The translations under genes were made by a program, and so were the position numbers. From positions 1,550,001 to 1,614,000 of the forward strand of contig OZ220464.1 of the NCBI GenBank assembly GCA_965115825.1: a stretch of DNA of 64,000 nucleotides. Reading direction: 5' to 3'. Source of the DNA: Bin87 sp965115825. GTDB lineage: Bacteria; Chloroflexota; Dehalococcoidia; Lucifugimonadales; UBA3495. The notes under the pieces were generated by a model. The model searched no databases. It was not told the DNA's origin and was given only the letters and a program-made list of their open reading frames with translations. Positions 34,807-43,582 of this stretch are shown here, in pieces. Numbering within the stretch: the stretch's first letter is position 1; each line of letters opens with the position of its first letter.

Positions 34807-36186
34807 GTGCCTGCACCTAGCAAATCCCCCACCGTCATCCCCGTGAAATCCCGAGCCATCACCATTCCCGCTTTCGCGGGAATCCAGGCCGCCTTGTCCA
34901 TAGCGTTGCTGGCGCTGCTGCTGACCCTGGCCTGCGGTCAAGAAAGCGCGCCGGCTGCCTCATCCCCATCGGTGGAGATGACCCAGCCCCCGGCGAATAC
35001 CGCAGGCGCCCCGCCGTCTGCGGTGTCCACTTCACATACCGCTACTATCGCCGCCGAGCCAACCGATTCCCCAGCTCCGGCGCAGGCCGAGCCTCAGGCC
35101 AAACCGCAGCAGGAAGCCCCGGCCGGAAAACCCGCCGCCCACGACGAACTCACCCCGGCGCAGATTGTCGCCGCCCACGACGAAGTTATGGGCAACCTGT
35201 ACGAGACGACGCTCCCTTCCGTAGTCGGGCTGCGCGTCATTCAATCGGCCTCCGTGGACGGGAATGCACCATTGCCCCTGCCCGATGAAGCCCCCTCACA
35301 GGCGACAGGTTCCGGGTTCGTGTGGGATGACCAGGGCCACATCGTCACCAATCACCACGTAGTCGACGGCGCCGACCGTATCATAGTGGTGCTCAGAGAT
35401 GGCGACCAAACCGACGGCGAAGTCGTTGGCGTCGACCCCGATTCCGACCTGGCCGTAGTCAAAATCACCGACGACGCGGTCCGGCCGCCGCCAATCAGCC
35501 TGGGCGACAGCGACGACATCAGGCCGGGACAGCTGGCCGTAGCCATCGGCGACCCCTTCTCCCGCGGCTTTTCCATGACCTCCGGCATCGTCAGCGCTCT
35601 GGACCGCACCATTAAACCGGGGCAAAGCGGCTTTTCGGTCCCCCGGGTAATTCAACACGACGCCGCCACCAACCCCGGAAACTCCGGCGGCCCGCTGCTT
35701 AACCGCAACGGGGCAGTAATCGGCATCAACACCCAGATTATCAGCTATACCGGGGCATTTTCCGGCGTCGGACTGGCCGTCCCTATCAATCTCGCCAAGT
35801 TGATAGTCCCGTCCCTCATCGCAGATGGCCGCTACGATTACCCCTTCCTTGGCATCCGTGGCTTCTCGCTTATTCCCGACATTGCGATTGCAATGAATCT
35901 CCCGGCCAACACCCGCGGCGCTTTGGTCAATGCCGTAACCGCCGACAGCGCCGCCAGCCGCGCCGGCTTGCTAGCCTCCGACGACGTCGCCGTCATCAGT
36001 GGCGTCGAAGTCCCCATCGGCGGTGACATCATCGTCGGCATCGACGGCTCTCCCATCAGCAACATGGACGACCTCATCGCTTACTTAGTCGAGCACACCC
36101 GGCCCGGCGATACGGCGGAGTTCACCGTACTGCGCGACGGAGAGGAAATCCAACTCAGCGTTACCATTGGCAAGCGCCCGGGGTAA
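34807..36186 (+). CDS. HtrA/DegP-like trypsin-family serine protease lipoprotein with PDZ domain
   Basis: A 459-residue exported protease. The N-terminal signal carries a lipobox (LTLAC, Cys43). A Pro/Ala-rich linker leads to the protease domain with the triad H184 (TNHHVV), D214 (SDLAVV) and S293 (GNSGGP), followed by one PDZ domain (about 350-455). It likely degrades misfolded proteins at the outer face of the membrane. The start is GTG with GGGAG 5-6 nt upstream. Residues 9-27 (VIPVKS, ITIPAFAGIQ) are translated from a dispersed repeat, so the signal peptide's n-region is repeat-derived. Confidence 0.92.
   Translation: MPAPSKSPTVIPVKSRAITIPAFAGIQAALSIALLALLLTLACGQESAPAASSPSVEMTQPPANTAGAPPSAVSTSHTATIAAEPTDSPAPAQAEPQAKPQQEAPAGKPAAHDELTPAQIVAAHDEVMGNLYETTLPSVVGLRVIQSASVDGNAPLPLPDEAPSQATGSGFVWDDQGHIVTNHHVVDGADRIIVVLRDGDQTDGEVVGVDPDSDLAVVKITDDAVRPPPISLGDSDDIRPGQLAVAIGDPFSRGFSMTSGIVSALDRTIKPGQSGFSVPRVIQHDAATNPGNSGGPLLNRNGAVIGINTQIISYTGAFSGVGLAVPINLAKLIVPSLIADGRYDYPFLGIRGFSLIPDIAIAMNLPANTRGALVNAVTADSAASRAGLLASDDVAVISGVEVPIGGDIIVGIDGSPISNMDDLIAYLVEHTRPGDTAEFTVLRDGEEIQLSVTIGKRPG
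34831..34887. repeat. Dispersed repeat inside the HtrA-like signal peptide
   Basis: Perfect arms ATTCCCGC (34864-34871) and GCGGGAAT (34876-34883) with loop TTTC, preceded by a degenerate half copy (accgtcatccccgtgaaatc). Same family as 5086-5116. Confidence 0.75.
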
Positions 36187-36251
36187 CCTGACGCCGGCAA
36201 CCGACAAGCAAAGGCCGACGGCATTCTCTCGTTGTCGGCCAATAGATTCCG

Positions 36252-36327
36252 TGGCGCGCCTGGCAGGACTCGAACCCGCAACCCCTGGGTCCGAAGCCCA
36301 GTGCTCTATCCATTGAGCTACAGGCGC
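36252..36327 (-). tRNA. tRNA-Arg (anticodon TCG)
   Basis: A full cloverleaf: acceptor GCGCCTG/CAGGCGC, a D arm with AGCTCAATGGATAGAGC, anticodon stem CTGGG/CCCAG around loop CTTCGGA, T arm GGGTTCGAGTCC, discriminator G and an encoded CCA. Anticodon UCG reads CGA. Downstream of tRNA-His on the same strand. Confidence 0.97.
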
Positions 36328-36363
36328 AGATAACGGCGACCGCGTCAACGTCGCCAAAAAGAA

Positions 36364-36441
36364 TGGGGCGAGCAACGGGATTCGAACCCGTGATCTCCTG
36401 TGCCACAGACAGGCGCCTTAGGCCACTTGGCTATGCTCGCC
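36364..36441 (-). tRNA. tRNA-His (anticodon GTG)
   Basis: Cloverleaf with acceptor GCGAGCA/TGCTCGC plus the extra G-1 opposite C73 that marks tRNA-His, anticodon stem CCTGT/ACAGG around CTGTGGC, T arm GGGTTCGAATCCC and encoded CCA. It is 36 nt upstream of tRNA-Arg, likely cotranscribed. Confidence 0.97.
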
Positions 36442-36552
36442 GTAGGACGCGCTTTCATCCGCCGTCAGCGGACAACTACTGCCAATAGCGTAGCACATCC
36501 CCACAATTCGGGCAACATAGCAATCAGGGAGACAATCTACGCTTCGCCTGCG

Positions 36553-36581
36553 TTGAAATCACGCATTCCATCGTATATCAT
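36553..36581 (+). promoter_or_regulatory. Predicted promoter of the solute-binding protein operon
   Basis: TTGAAA (36553-36558), a 17-bp spacer and TATCAT (36576-36581), 67 nt before the lipoprotein start. Confidence 0.6.
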
Positions 36582-36647
36582 CAATCCGATTCCGGTCATC
36601 TACCCGTATCAACTAACAACACCCAATTGACCCGGAGGAATGAGTAT

Positions 36648-38525
36648 ATGCTCCCCACTTACCTTCGCCTGCTGGCTACGGCGGCTTTGCTGGTCATTGC
36701 CGCAGCCTTGATTGCTTGTAGCGGCAGCCAGGAAGCAACCGTCTCCGACGCCGCTCCTGCCGAATCTGTCGCCCAATCCACCTCCCAACCCCCCGCAGCG
36801 TCGCCGACTGATTCCCTTGCGAATGCGGACGGCACGGCCGACCTCACTACCGCTGAGGCCACGGAGCCTACTCAAACGGTGGCACAGACTGACACGTCCG
36901 AACCCGCCGCGACGCCGGTAACTTCCGTCTCCTCCGAGTCGGCTAACTGCGCGCCTTCGGCCGACTTGACCTTTGATGACCGTCCGCCCCAGGGCGGCAC
37001 GCTCGTCAGGCTCTTCGGCGACCCCACAACCCTTGACCCCCATCTGGCCGGCGACACCACATCCAGCGTGATAATAAACGAAATCTACGGCGGCTTGGTA
37101 ACCATCGGCTTGGACTACCAGCCCGTTTTGGACCTGGCGGAAAGCTGCAAAATCAGCGCTGACGGCCTGGTCTATACTTTCGTCCTCCGTGAAAACGCCC
37201 GGTTCCAAGACGGCAAGCCCGTAACCGCCCACGATGTCAAGTGGTCCATCGAACGCGCCGCCGACCCCGAGACCGAGTCCACTACCGCCCTGAATTACCT
37301 TGGCGATATTATCGGCGTAAAGGACAAGCTATGCGACCCGGAAAAGCAACCCGCAGGCGAATGTCAGCAGGCTGATGAAGTAAGGGGAGTACAAGTCATT
37401 GACGACCGCACCGTTGAGTTCACTATCGACGCGCCCAAGTCCTACTTCCTCTCCAAACTTACTTACCCTACCGCGTTCGTGCTCGACCGCGAGCAGATTG
37501 AGAACAGCGAGGATTGGCTGGAACAGCCTAATGGCACCGGCCCCTTCCGCCTCGCTGATTACGACATCGGCCAGCTGCTAATCCTGGAACGCAACGACAA
37601 CTACCATCTCGGCCCTCCTCACCTCGCCAGCGTACAGATGATTCTCAGCGGCGGCTCCGCCATGGTTATGTACGAAAACGACGAAATTCACCTTACCGGC
37701 GTGGGCCTCCTCGACCTCCCGCGCCTGCTTGATCCCAGCGACTCCCTCAATCCCGAACTGCACCGTTCCCCCCACGACTTCGACGTCTTCTATGTCGGTC
37801 TCAACGTAACCGAACCACCCTTCGACGACCCAAAGGTGCGCCAGGCCCTCAACTATGCCATTGACCTGCAAAACATCGCCGACAACGTGATGGACGGTCG
37901 CGTCTCTCCGGCCACCGGCATCATCCCTCCCGGCTTCCCCTCATACACCCAGAATCTGCGCTCCTACGATTATAACCCCGACCTGGCCATGGAACTCTTG
38001 CAGCAGTCCAGCTACGGAGGCGCATTGGCCAGCGGGAACTTCCCACGCATCATCCTCACCATCCCCGGCGGCTTCGGCTCCACCGTGCCCCCATACCTGG
38101 AGGTCATGCTCGAACAGTGGCGCGCCCTGGGCATCGAGATTGCCATCGCTCAGACCGAATGGGGCACCTTCCTGCAACACGTCAACGAAAGACAGTATCA
38201 GATGTTCACCTTGGGCTGGATTGCCGACTACCCCGACCCGGAGAACTTCCTAGACCTCCTCTTCCACTCCGAAAGCGCCAACAACCACACCGCCTACTCC
38301 AACCCGGAGGTCGACCGCTTGCTGGAAGAAGCCCGCATCGAACGCGACCGAGAACGCCGCTTCCGGCTCTATAACCAGGCGGAGCAAATGATCATTGACG
38401 ATGCTCCCTGGGTTTGGACCTGGTTCAGCGGCGAGGGTTACGCACTCATCAAGCCTGAAGTGTCCGACTACTTCCTGCTCCAGATGAGCATCCCCAAGTA
38501 CCGCTACATCTACTTCAACCAGTAG
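36648..38525 (+). CDS. Solute-binding lipoprotein of a peptide/nickel-type ABC importer
   Basis: A 625-residue family-5 binding protein. The signal peptide ends in a lipobox (LIAC, Cys24). A Thr/Ala/Pro-rich linker (about 26-105) precedes the binding domain, which starts GGTLVRLFGDPTTLDPHLAGD. Typical segments are YTFVLRENARFQDGKPVTAHDVKWSIERA, VRQALNYAIDLQNIADNVMDG, and LGWIADYPDPENFLDLLFHS. The ATG at 36648 is chosen by GGAGG 9 nt upstream. Ligand likely an oligopeptide or similar; not determined. Confidence 0.93.
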   Translation: MLPTYLRLLATAALLVIAAALIACSGSQEATVSDAAPAESVAQSTSQPPAASPTDSLANADGTADLTTAEATEPTQTVAQTDTSEPAATPVTSVSSESANCAPSADLTFDDRPPQGGTLVRLFGDPTTLDPHLAGDTTSSVIINEIYGGLVTIGLDYQPVLDLAESCKISADGLVYTFVLRENARFQDGKPVTAHDVKWSIERAADPETESTTALNYLGDIIGVKDKLCDPEKQPAGECQQADEVRGVQVIDDRTVEFTIDAPKSYFLSKLTYPTAFVLDREQIENSEDWLEQPNGTGPFRLADYDIGQLLILERNDNYHLGPPHLASVQMILSGGSAMVMYENDEIHLTGVGLLDLPRLLDPSDSLNPELHRSPHDFDVFYVGLNVTEPPFDDPKVRQALNYAIDLQNIADNVMDGRVSPATGIIPPGFPSYTQNLRSYDYNPDLAMELLQQSSYGGALASGNFPRIILTIPGGFGSTVPPYLEVMLEQWRALGIEIAIAQTEWGTFLQHVNERQYQMFTLGWIADYPDPENFLDLLFHSESANNHTAYSNPEVDRLLEEARIERDRERRFRLYNQAEQMIIDDAPWVWTWFSGEGYALIKPEVSDYFLLQMSIPKYRYIYFNQ

Positions 38526-38603
38526 CTATGGCCCGCGCCGGGGCGGGTTTTCATTCGCCCCGGCATCTTCCAACCCAACCCTTACCTCGTAAAGGCATTT
38601 CTT

Positions 38604-39554
38604 ATGGGCGCCTACGCCATCAGACGTCTCCTCTGGCTGCCCTTCCTCCTTATCATTGTAACTTTCGTTACCTTCGCCCTACTGCGTTTCGGGCCGGGCG
38701 ACCCGGTCCAGATCTGGCTCGGACAGCGCCAGAATGACGAAGTCCGCGAGCGTATCCGCGCCCAGCTGGGCCTGGATGACCCGGTTCACATCCAATATGT
38801 CCGCTATATGCAAGGCGTAATTACCCGCTTGGATTTCGGCGAGAGTTTTCGTTATCGCGGCGCTCCGGTTCGGGAGCTGATTGGCAAGCGAATTCTGGTC
38901 TCCCTACAGCTCAACGCCGCCGCCATCATCATCACTCTTGGCGTCGGCATACCGGTAGGACTCATTGCCGCCCTGCGCCAGGGAACGGGCTGGGATAACC
39001 TCATCGTCGCCATCGCTTTGGCCCTCCAGTCGCTCCCGGTTTTCATCACCGCCCCGGTTTTGCTGCTCGTGTTCGCGTTGAAGCTAGACATCCTCCCTAC
39101 CAACGGCTTTGAAGGCTTCTTCTCCCCTCACATCGTAATGCCTGCCATCGTTATGGGAGTGCCCGGCATCGCCATCGTGGTGCGCCTGGTGCGCGCCAGC
39201 GTACTGGATGTCCTCGGCCAGGACTACATCCGCACTGCCCGAGCCAAAGGACTCGGAGAAACCACTGTGCGTTATCGCCATATCCTTCGCAATGCCCTCA
39301 TCCCTGTCGTCACTTCCTTCGGCTTCATCCTGGCCGGACTGGTTGGCGGCACCTTCATCGTGGAAATCTACTTCGGAATCCCCGGCGTCGGTCGTCTCAC
39401 GGTCGAATCCGTCATCGGCTCCAGGGATTACCCGGTGGTAATGGCTTTCGCCATCATTTCCACCTCCCTCTTCGTGCTGGCAAACCTACTCGTTGACCTG
39501 ATGTACCCCTGGCTCGACCCGCGCATCAGGCTCGGAGCCGGCTATGCTTCCTGA
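38604..39554 (+). CDS. DppB-type ABC importer permease
   Basis: A 316-residue membrane protein with about six transmembrane helices. The N-terminus (YAIRRLLWLPFLLIIVTFVTF, then GPGDP) and the cytoplasmic EAA loop (DYIRTARAKGLGETTVRYRHILRNAL) are standard for DppB/OppB. It overlaps the next permease gene by 11 bases, so the two are coupled. Confidence 0.94.
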   Translation: MGAYAIRRLLWLPFLLIIVTFVTFALLRFGPGDPVQIWLGQRQNDEVRERIRAQLGLDDPVHIQYVRYMQGVITRLDFGESFRYRGAPVRELIGKRILVSLQLNAAAIIITLGVGIPVGLIAALRQGTGWDNLIVAIALALQSLPVFITAPVLLLVFALKLDILPTNGFEGFFSPHIVMPAIVMGVPGIAIVVRLVRASVLDVLGQDYIRTARAKGLGETTVRYRHILRNALIPVVTSFGFILAGLVGGTFIVEIYFGIPGVGRLTVESVIGSRDYPVVMAFAIISTSLFVLANLLVDLMYPWLDPRIRLGAGYAS

Positions 39555-40605
39555 CCGCTCCGGCCCAAGCCCCCGCGAGCGCGGCGACGCCGGCCCCCTT
39601 TACCCTGACCGTCGGCAGCAGGACTGGGCCGAAAGCGAACTGTCCCCCAGCCAAATCCTGGATCTCGATGCCCGGCCTGCCCGCGGCCACAGTTATTGGC
39701 AGCTCGCCTTCCGACGGCTCGCTCGGAAAAAGTTGGCCGTGATCTGCCTTTCACTCATCGTCTTTATGTACGGCGGCGCGTTGCTGTCCCCGCTGGTTAC
39801 CCCTTATGACTATCGCGCCATCAACCTGGAACGCTCCCTTGAAGGCCCGTCCCTCGCTCATCCTTTCGGCACCGACCGCCAGGGACGCGATATGCTCACC
39901 AGAGTCATCTTCGGCCTCCGCACTACCGTCATCATCACCATCATCTCCTTGCTCGGCGGCACCCTCATCCTCGGCATCGTCCTTGGACTGCTCAGCGGCT
40001 ATTTGGGGCGCTGGGTCGATTCCCTGATTATGCGTGCCGGCGAGGTAACTTCCTCCTTCCCCGAAATCCTCCTCCTGCTAATCTTCGTCGCCGCCTTAAA
40101 GCCTCGCCTCATTACCGCCGTCCAGAACTTCGAGGACGCCACCGGCATCGACTGGATTATCCGACTTGGCGTTATGGATTTCGCCATCATCTCCGTCGGC
40201 CTGGCCATCTTTGGCTGGTTCGGCATGGCGCGTCTGGTGCGCGGCCAGGTGTTGCAGGCCCGCGAAAGCCAGTACACTGAAGCCGCTCTGGTCATGGGCG
40301 CCACCACTTCCCACATCCTCCGCGTCCACGTCCTGCGCAACATCCTCAGCCCGCTGATAGTCTCCATATCCGCCGGACTGGCCGGCGTAGCCGGCTCCGA
40401 GCTGGTGCTCAGCTGGATTGGCATCGGAGTTCAACCGCCCACGCCCAGCCTGGGCCGTATGCTCTTTGAAAACGGCAGCGTACAGGTTCTGCGCAACCAT
40501 CCCCATCTGCTGCTCTTCCCCATCGGCGTCGTCACGCTCCTCTTCTTCTGCTTCAACATCCTCGGCGACGCCGTCAACGACGCTTTCAACCCCCGGGCCC
40601 GTTAG
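39544..40605 (+). CDS. DppC-type ABC importer permease
   Basis: A 353-residue membrane protein. A hydrophilic N-terminus of about 60 residues precedes FRRLARKKLAVICLSLIVFMY, then HPFGTDRQGRDMLTRVIFGLRTT and the EAA loop (YTEAALVMGATTSHILRVHVLRN), and ends DAVNDAFNPRAR, all typical of DppC/OppC. No ATPase gene follows, so the operon depends on ATPases encoded elsewhere, possibly the one at 28524. Its 3' end overlaps the convergent LRR remnant by 4 bases. Confidence 0.94.
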   Translation: MLPDRSGPSPRERGDAGPLYPDRRQQDWAESELSPSQILDLDARPARGHSYWQLAFRRLARKKLAVICLSLIVFMYGGALLSPLVTPYDYRAINLERSLEGPSLAHPFGTDRQGRDMLTRVIFGLRTTVIITIISLLGGTLILGIVLGLLSGYLGRWVDSLIMRAGEVTSSFPEILLLLIFVAALKPRLITAVQNFEDATGIDWIIRLGVMDFAIISVGLAIFGWFGMARLVRGQVLQARESQYTEAALVMGATTSHILRVHVLRNILSPLIVSISAGLAGVAGSELVLSWIGIGVQPPTPSLGRMLFENGSVQVLRNHPHLLLFPIGVVTLLFFCFNILGDAVNDAFNPRAR

Positions 40606-41423
40606 CCACCGCCGGCTCCGTCATTCCCTCCTGCCCGGAGCGAGACGGGTTTCCATTGTCCCGCATGCCGGTCATCCCCTGCTGTATCCACGTATAGATT
40701 TTCCAGCACAGCACGGTCACGAGCTGCACAGCCGGCAGGCGTTGGCGATGGCATCGGTGTTGCTGTTGACGTCCTACCAGTAGCCCCCGGCGCTGCTGCC
40801 TTGGCCGCTGTGGCAGTTGGCGTCGCCGTTGCAGACAGCGAGCCGATAGTAGCCGACGGAGACGGCGCCCTGACACTCTCCGCCGGGGACATAGGCGTAG
40901 CCATTGCTATACTCGTCTCCCCGGGAACGGCCGGCGGCACTTGCGACGGGTCGGACCCGGGGAGAATGACCGGCGTTTGTGGCGGGTCGGACAGGGCTGG
41001 AATGACCGCCGTCTGTGGCGGGTCAGGCAAGACCGGAAAAACCGGCGTCCGCGTCAGGTCAGACAGGACTGGAACGACCGGCGCCCGTGGCGGATTGGGC
41101 AAGACCGGAACGACTGGCGCCTGCGCAGGGTCAGAACCGGCGATAGCAACCGGCACCCGCATCAGGTCAACCTCGGAGGTCGCATCATCCGCCGCTGTGC
41201 GCGTAGCAAGCGACTCGGCCGACTTACCCCGCCCCTCTGATCCTGCCAGGAGATATGCGGTCAGCCCTGTCAGCGACAGCAAAAGCAACCCAACGAGTAC
41301 TATGCCCAACCACCCGGGAACTTGCCGCAGCCACCCATGACCGTATCCGATTTCGCTACTCGCGATCCGACCTGCCGGTGGCGGAAAGCGTCCGGCGACG
41401 CAACGGATTACGCGACCCGTCAC
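40602..41423 (-). pseudogene. Truncated LRR-protein paralogue: transmembrane helix and Pro-rich stalk, LRR domain lost
   Basis: The 273-residue frame has the same layout as the LRR protein at 8216-9997: VPGWLGIVLVGLLLLSLTGLTAYLL (compare VPGWLKVLLVGLLLLLLAALAAYLL), then a Pro-rich stalk with about 13-residue repeats (PVVPVLPNPPRA and variants). The junction sequence CAARDRAVLENLY matches CNPQRDREALEALY, the lead-in to the LRRs. At that point the reading frame runs into a dispersed repeat (40619-40691) and stops, so no LRR is left. Likely a pseudogene, though a short membrane protein could still be made. Confidence 0.65.
40619..40691. repeat. Dispersed repeat at the truncation point of the LRR paralogue
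   Basis: Contains CGTCATTCCCTCC at one end and CGGTCATCCCCTGC at the other with GTCCCGCATGCC between, related to the elements at 5086, 34831 and 51431. It lies exactly where the LRR coding sequence should continue. Confidence 0.6.
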
Positions 41424-41787
41424 CGAAGCAGTCTTTTCCTGCTAAATACCCGCTGGAATCCGAGTAGCAAAATCGCCTCATGACCATACTCGCTATCGTC
41501 GTATGTAATCCACTATCGTATCATAGAACGGTGCTCTAATCTGATAGCCATCCGGCCAGCCACCGTTATTTTTACCACCTTACCCTACCCCCCACGCAGT
41601 AGTCCGTCGGCCGTTCGGCGCCGAAACCAGCGGGCGGTTAATTTAGGCGATTTCGCAACTCCGAATTCCGGGAATACCAGTTCACCGGGGGTATTGACTA
41701 TGTTGCCCTGAAGTCTTAAGGTAACTTGGAGCGGCCGGCGAAATCGCAGCAGGCCGTAAATGGCACTCGCACACTCAGGAGGAAACA
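41424..41787. other. 364-bp gap upstream of the secreted Fn3/Calx protein
   Basis: No gene is supported. It holds repeat copy A (41583-41660), a TTGACT (41694-41699) that could be a -35 without a convincing -10, and a perfect AGGAGG before the ATG at 41788. Confidence 0.6.
41583..41660 (+). repeat. 78-nt direct repeat, copy A (leader-like element)
   Basis: Aligns without gaps to 43307-43384 at 57 of 78 positions, sharing CGAAACCA, CGG, AGGC and TTTCG blocks, with most changes being transitions. CGAAA and TTTCG can pair to close a stem. It ends 127 nt before the secreted protein's ATG. Confidence 0.65.
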
Positions 41788-43179
41788 ATGAACGGAGTGG
41801 CATCCAGCTTCTCGTTGCAGAGAGGCGTAGCTCTGAAATGGCTTTTGATGGCTGCCATAGCCATGGTGGCCATAGCGACCATGGCTGTAACCGCCACTGC
41901 GCGGGCCCAGAGCTCTGACGCCCCCAACCCACCCACGGGACTGACGGCGGAAACAACGACGGCCAATTCCATACGGATCGCCTGGCAACCCCCGGCGGCC
42001 AACAACTGCCAGATAAGTGAATACGACATCCTGGCCGAAGCCCAACTTACCAACCGTTACGTTATCGACGTTCGGGTTCCCGCCTCCCAACTTCGGTATG
42101 AGCTTGACAACCTGGACCCGGCTACGCCGCACGAAATCCGCGTTTACGCTCACTCGGAAGATGTCGGCTGCAATCTCGGCAGCACGCCGGCGATACTGGA
42201 GGCCACGACGCAGGCAGGCCCAGCTCCGTCCAATCCTCGCACTGCACCCTCGAGTCAGCCGGTCGCTCCGAGGCTCCTCAACCTGCCAAGCCAACCGCAG
42301 AACGTCGGCTATGAAATCAGCCATAACCAACTGACGGTAACCTGGCAACAGAGCACGGCCAGCGGCGGCTGCCAGGTAAAGGACTACGTCGCCGTCCTGA
42401 TTGACGACCCGAAAGGCAAAGTGGCGGACCCTACCAAATATCGGGAGCAGGTGATCGCTACCAACGCCAGCCCGGCTGCAGTGTTCGACAACCTGACGCC
42501 GGAGAAGGCGTACTACACCTACCTGGCCGCCAGGGGCAACGCATCCTGCGACGGCGACGGCTACAGCCCGAAGGTGGAACACTACTTCACCACAAAGCCC
42601 GTACCTACGCCGGTACCGACGCAAGCTCCGACCCAGGCGCCCGCGCCCGACAACAACGTCGTAGAAGCAATAACCCGACACCTGGATGAACACGGCAACC
42701 CGCTGACCCAGTCGGAAGAACCCATCTACGTGCAAGTCGTCAAAGACGGAACGGTGTACGGCAACACCGGCAGCCTGTCCTCAACCTTCAACGTTACCGA
42801 AGGCAGCTCCGGCGTCCACAACGTCCCCATCCAGGTAAGGCTGACCGACAGCCCGAAATCCGCCGTAACCCTGCGGTTCATGTTCCACCGGCCCAACAAC
42901 AGGGACGTAAAGGGCAAGCAGAAAGCCGGCGCCAACCGGGACTTCCACTACATGCACCGGACCCTGACCTGGGCCGCCAACGCCAGCGGCAACGACCTTT
43001 CGCAGACGCTCAACCTCAGTATCATCGGCGATACCAGAGTAGAGCAGAACGAAACCGTCTATCTGCGGGTACAGGAAATCCGGGGCACCCCGCTTTCCGC
43101 CGATGACCGAGTAAGAATCTCCCCCAACGGCAAAAAGCACAGCATCAACGTTGTCATCGTAAACGACGACAGCAACTGA
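41788..43179 (+). CDS. Secreted Fn3 / Calx-beta-like surface protein
   Basis: 463 residues with a signal peptide (hydrophobic stretch LLMAAIAMVAIATMAVTATA, cleavage near ARAQ at about 41). Two fibronectin type III-like domains follow (about 47-145: PTGLTAETTTANSIRIAWQPP; about 165-270: NQLTVTWQQSTASGGCQVKDY). After a short Pro/Thr linker comes a C-terminal Calx-beta-like domain (about 330-460) with FNVTEGSSG and the closing RVEQNETVYLRV and VVIVNDD motifs. AGGAGG precedes the ATG. No anchor is visible. Probably an adhesive or matrix exoprotein, possibly calcium-binding. Confidence 0.82.
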   Translation: MNGVASSFSLQRGVALKWLLMAAIAMVAIATMAVTATARAQSSDAPNPPTGLTAETTTANSIRIAWQPPAANNCQISEYDILAEAQLTNRYVIDVRVPASQLRYELDNLDPATPHEIRVYAHSEDVGCNLGSTPAILEATTQAGPAPSNPRTAPSSQPVAPRLLNLPSQPQNVGYEISHNQLTVTWQQSTASGGCQVKDYVAVLIDDPKGKVADPTKYREQVIATNASPAAVFDNLTPEKAYYTYLAARGNASCDGDGYSPKVEHYFTTKPVPTPVPTQAPTQAPAPDNNVVEAITRHLDEHGNPLTQSEEPIYVQVVKDGTVYGNTGSLSSTFNVTEGSSGVHNVPIQVRLTDSPKSAVTLRFMFHRPNNRDVKGKQKAGANRDFHYMHRTLTWAANASGNDLSQTLNLSIIGDTRVEQNETVYLRVQEIRGTPLSADDRVRISPNGKKHSINVVIVNDDSN

Positions 43180-43203
43180 CCTCACAGCCCCAGACACCCC
43201 CCA

Positions 43204-43243
43204 ACAACGGGAGCCGACTTTCAGGTCGGCTCCCGTTGTATTT
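43204..43243 (+). terminator. Terminator hairpin of the secreted Fn3/Calx gene
   Basis: A 15-bp perfect stem (43204-43218 with 43225-43239), loop TTTCAG, then ATTT. 24 nt after the stop codon. Confidence 0.88.
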
Positions 43244-43306
43244 CATCCCAACTCCCAATTATTGTTGCCTTGAAACCGCCGCAACCATAACTGATTTATC
43301 GCAGTG

Positions 43307-43384
43307 CCCTACTTTCTACACAGCAGCCCGCCGGCAGTTCAGCCTCGAAACCAACGGACGGCTAACTCAGGCCGTTTCGGAACA
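43307..43384 (+). repeat. 78-nt direct repeat, copy B (leader-like element)
   Basis: Gapless match to 41583-41660 (57/78). About 200 nt before the DUF255 gene. Further similarity (gtcataaggctcttgg) follows at 43409 and in copy A at 41713, with a 28-nt length difference between. Confidence 0.65.
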
Positions 43385-43582
43385 AGACCGTCAGAAACAC
43401 TTGGCGACGTCATAAGGCTCTTGGCGCAGCACTACGTAAGGGGCATGACCGTAATGTCCTTTAAGGCATAATTGCAGACTCCGTCGTATGCGAGCTATCC
43501 GAGCCGGTCGGCTCCCATTTCTATATGGATCAACGGCCCGGTTAATTGACACCGGCCCGGCGGCGTGATAGCGTCAAAAGCG

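Larger units (their letters stand above)
43180..43582. other. 403-bp gap between the secreted protein and DUF255 genes
   Basis: Holds the terminator at 43204-43243 and repeat copy B (43307-43384). The remaining roughly 200 bases show no gene or clear promoter. Confidence 0.6.

Noticed and set aside
41583..41735. Known riboswitch class (cyclic di-GMP, cobalamin or others) upstream of the secreted protein
   Set aside because: I could not match the conserved cores of these classes by eye. Only the internal repeat similarity is supported.
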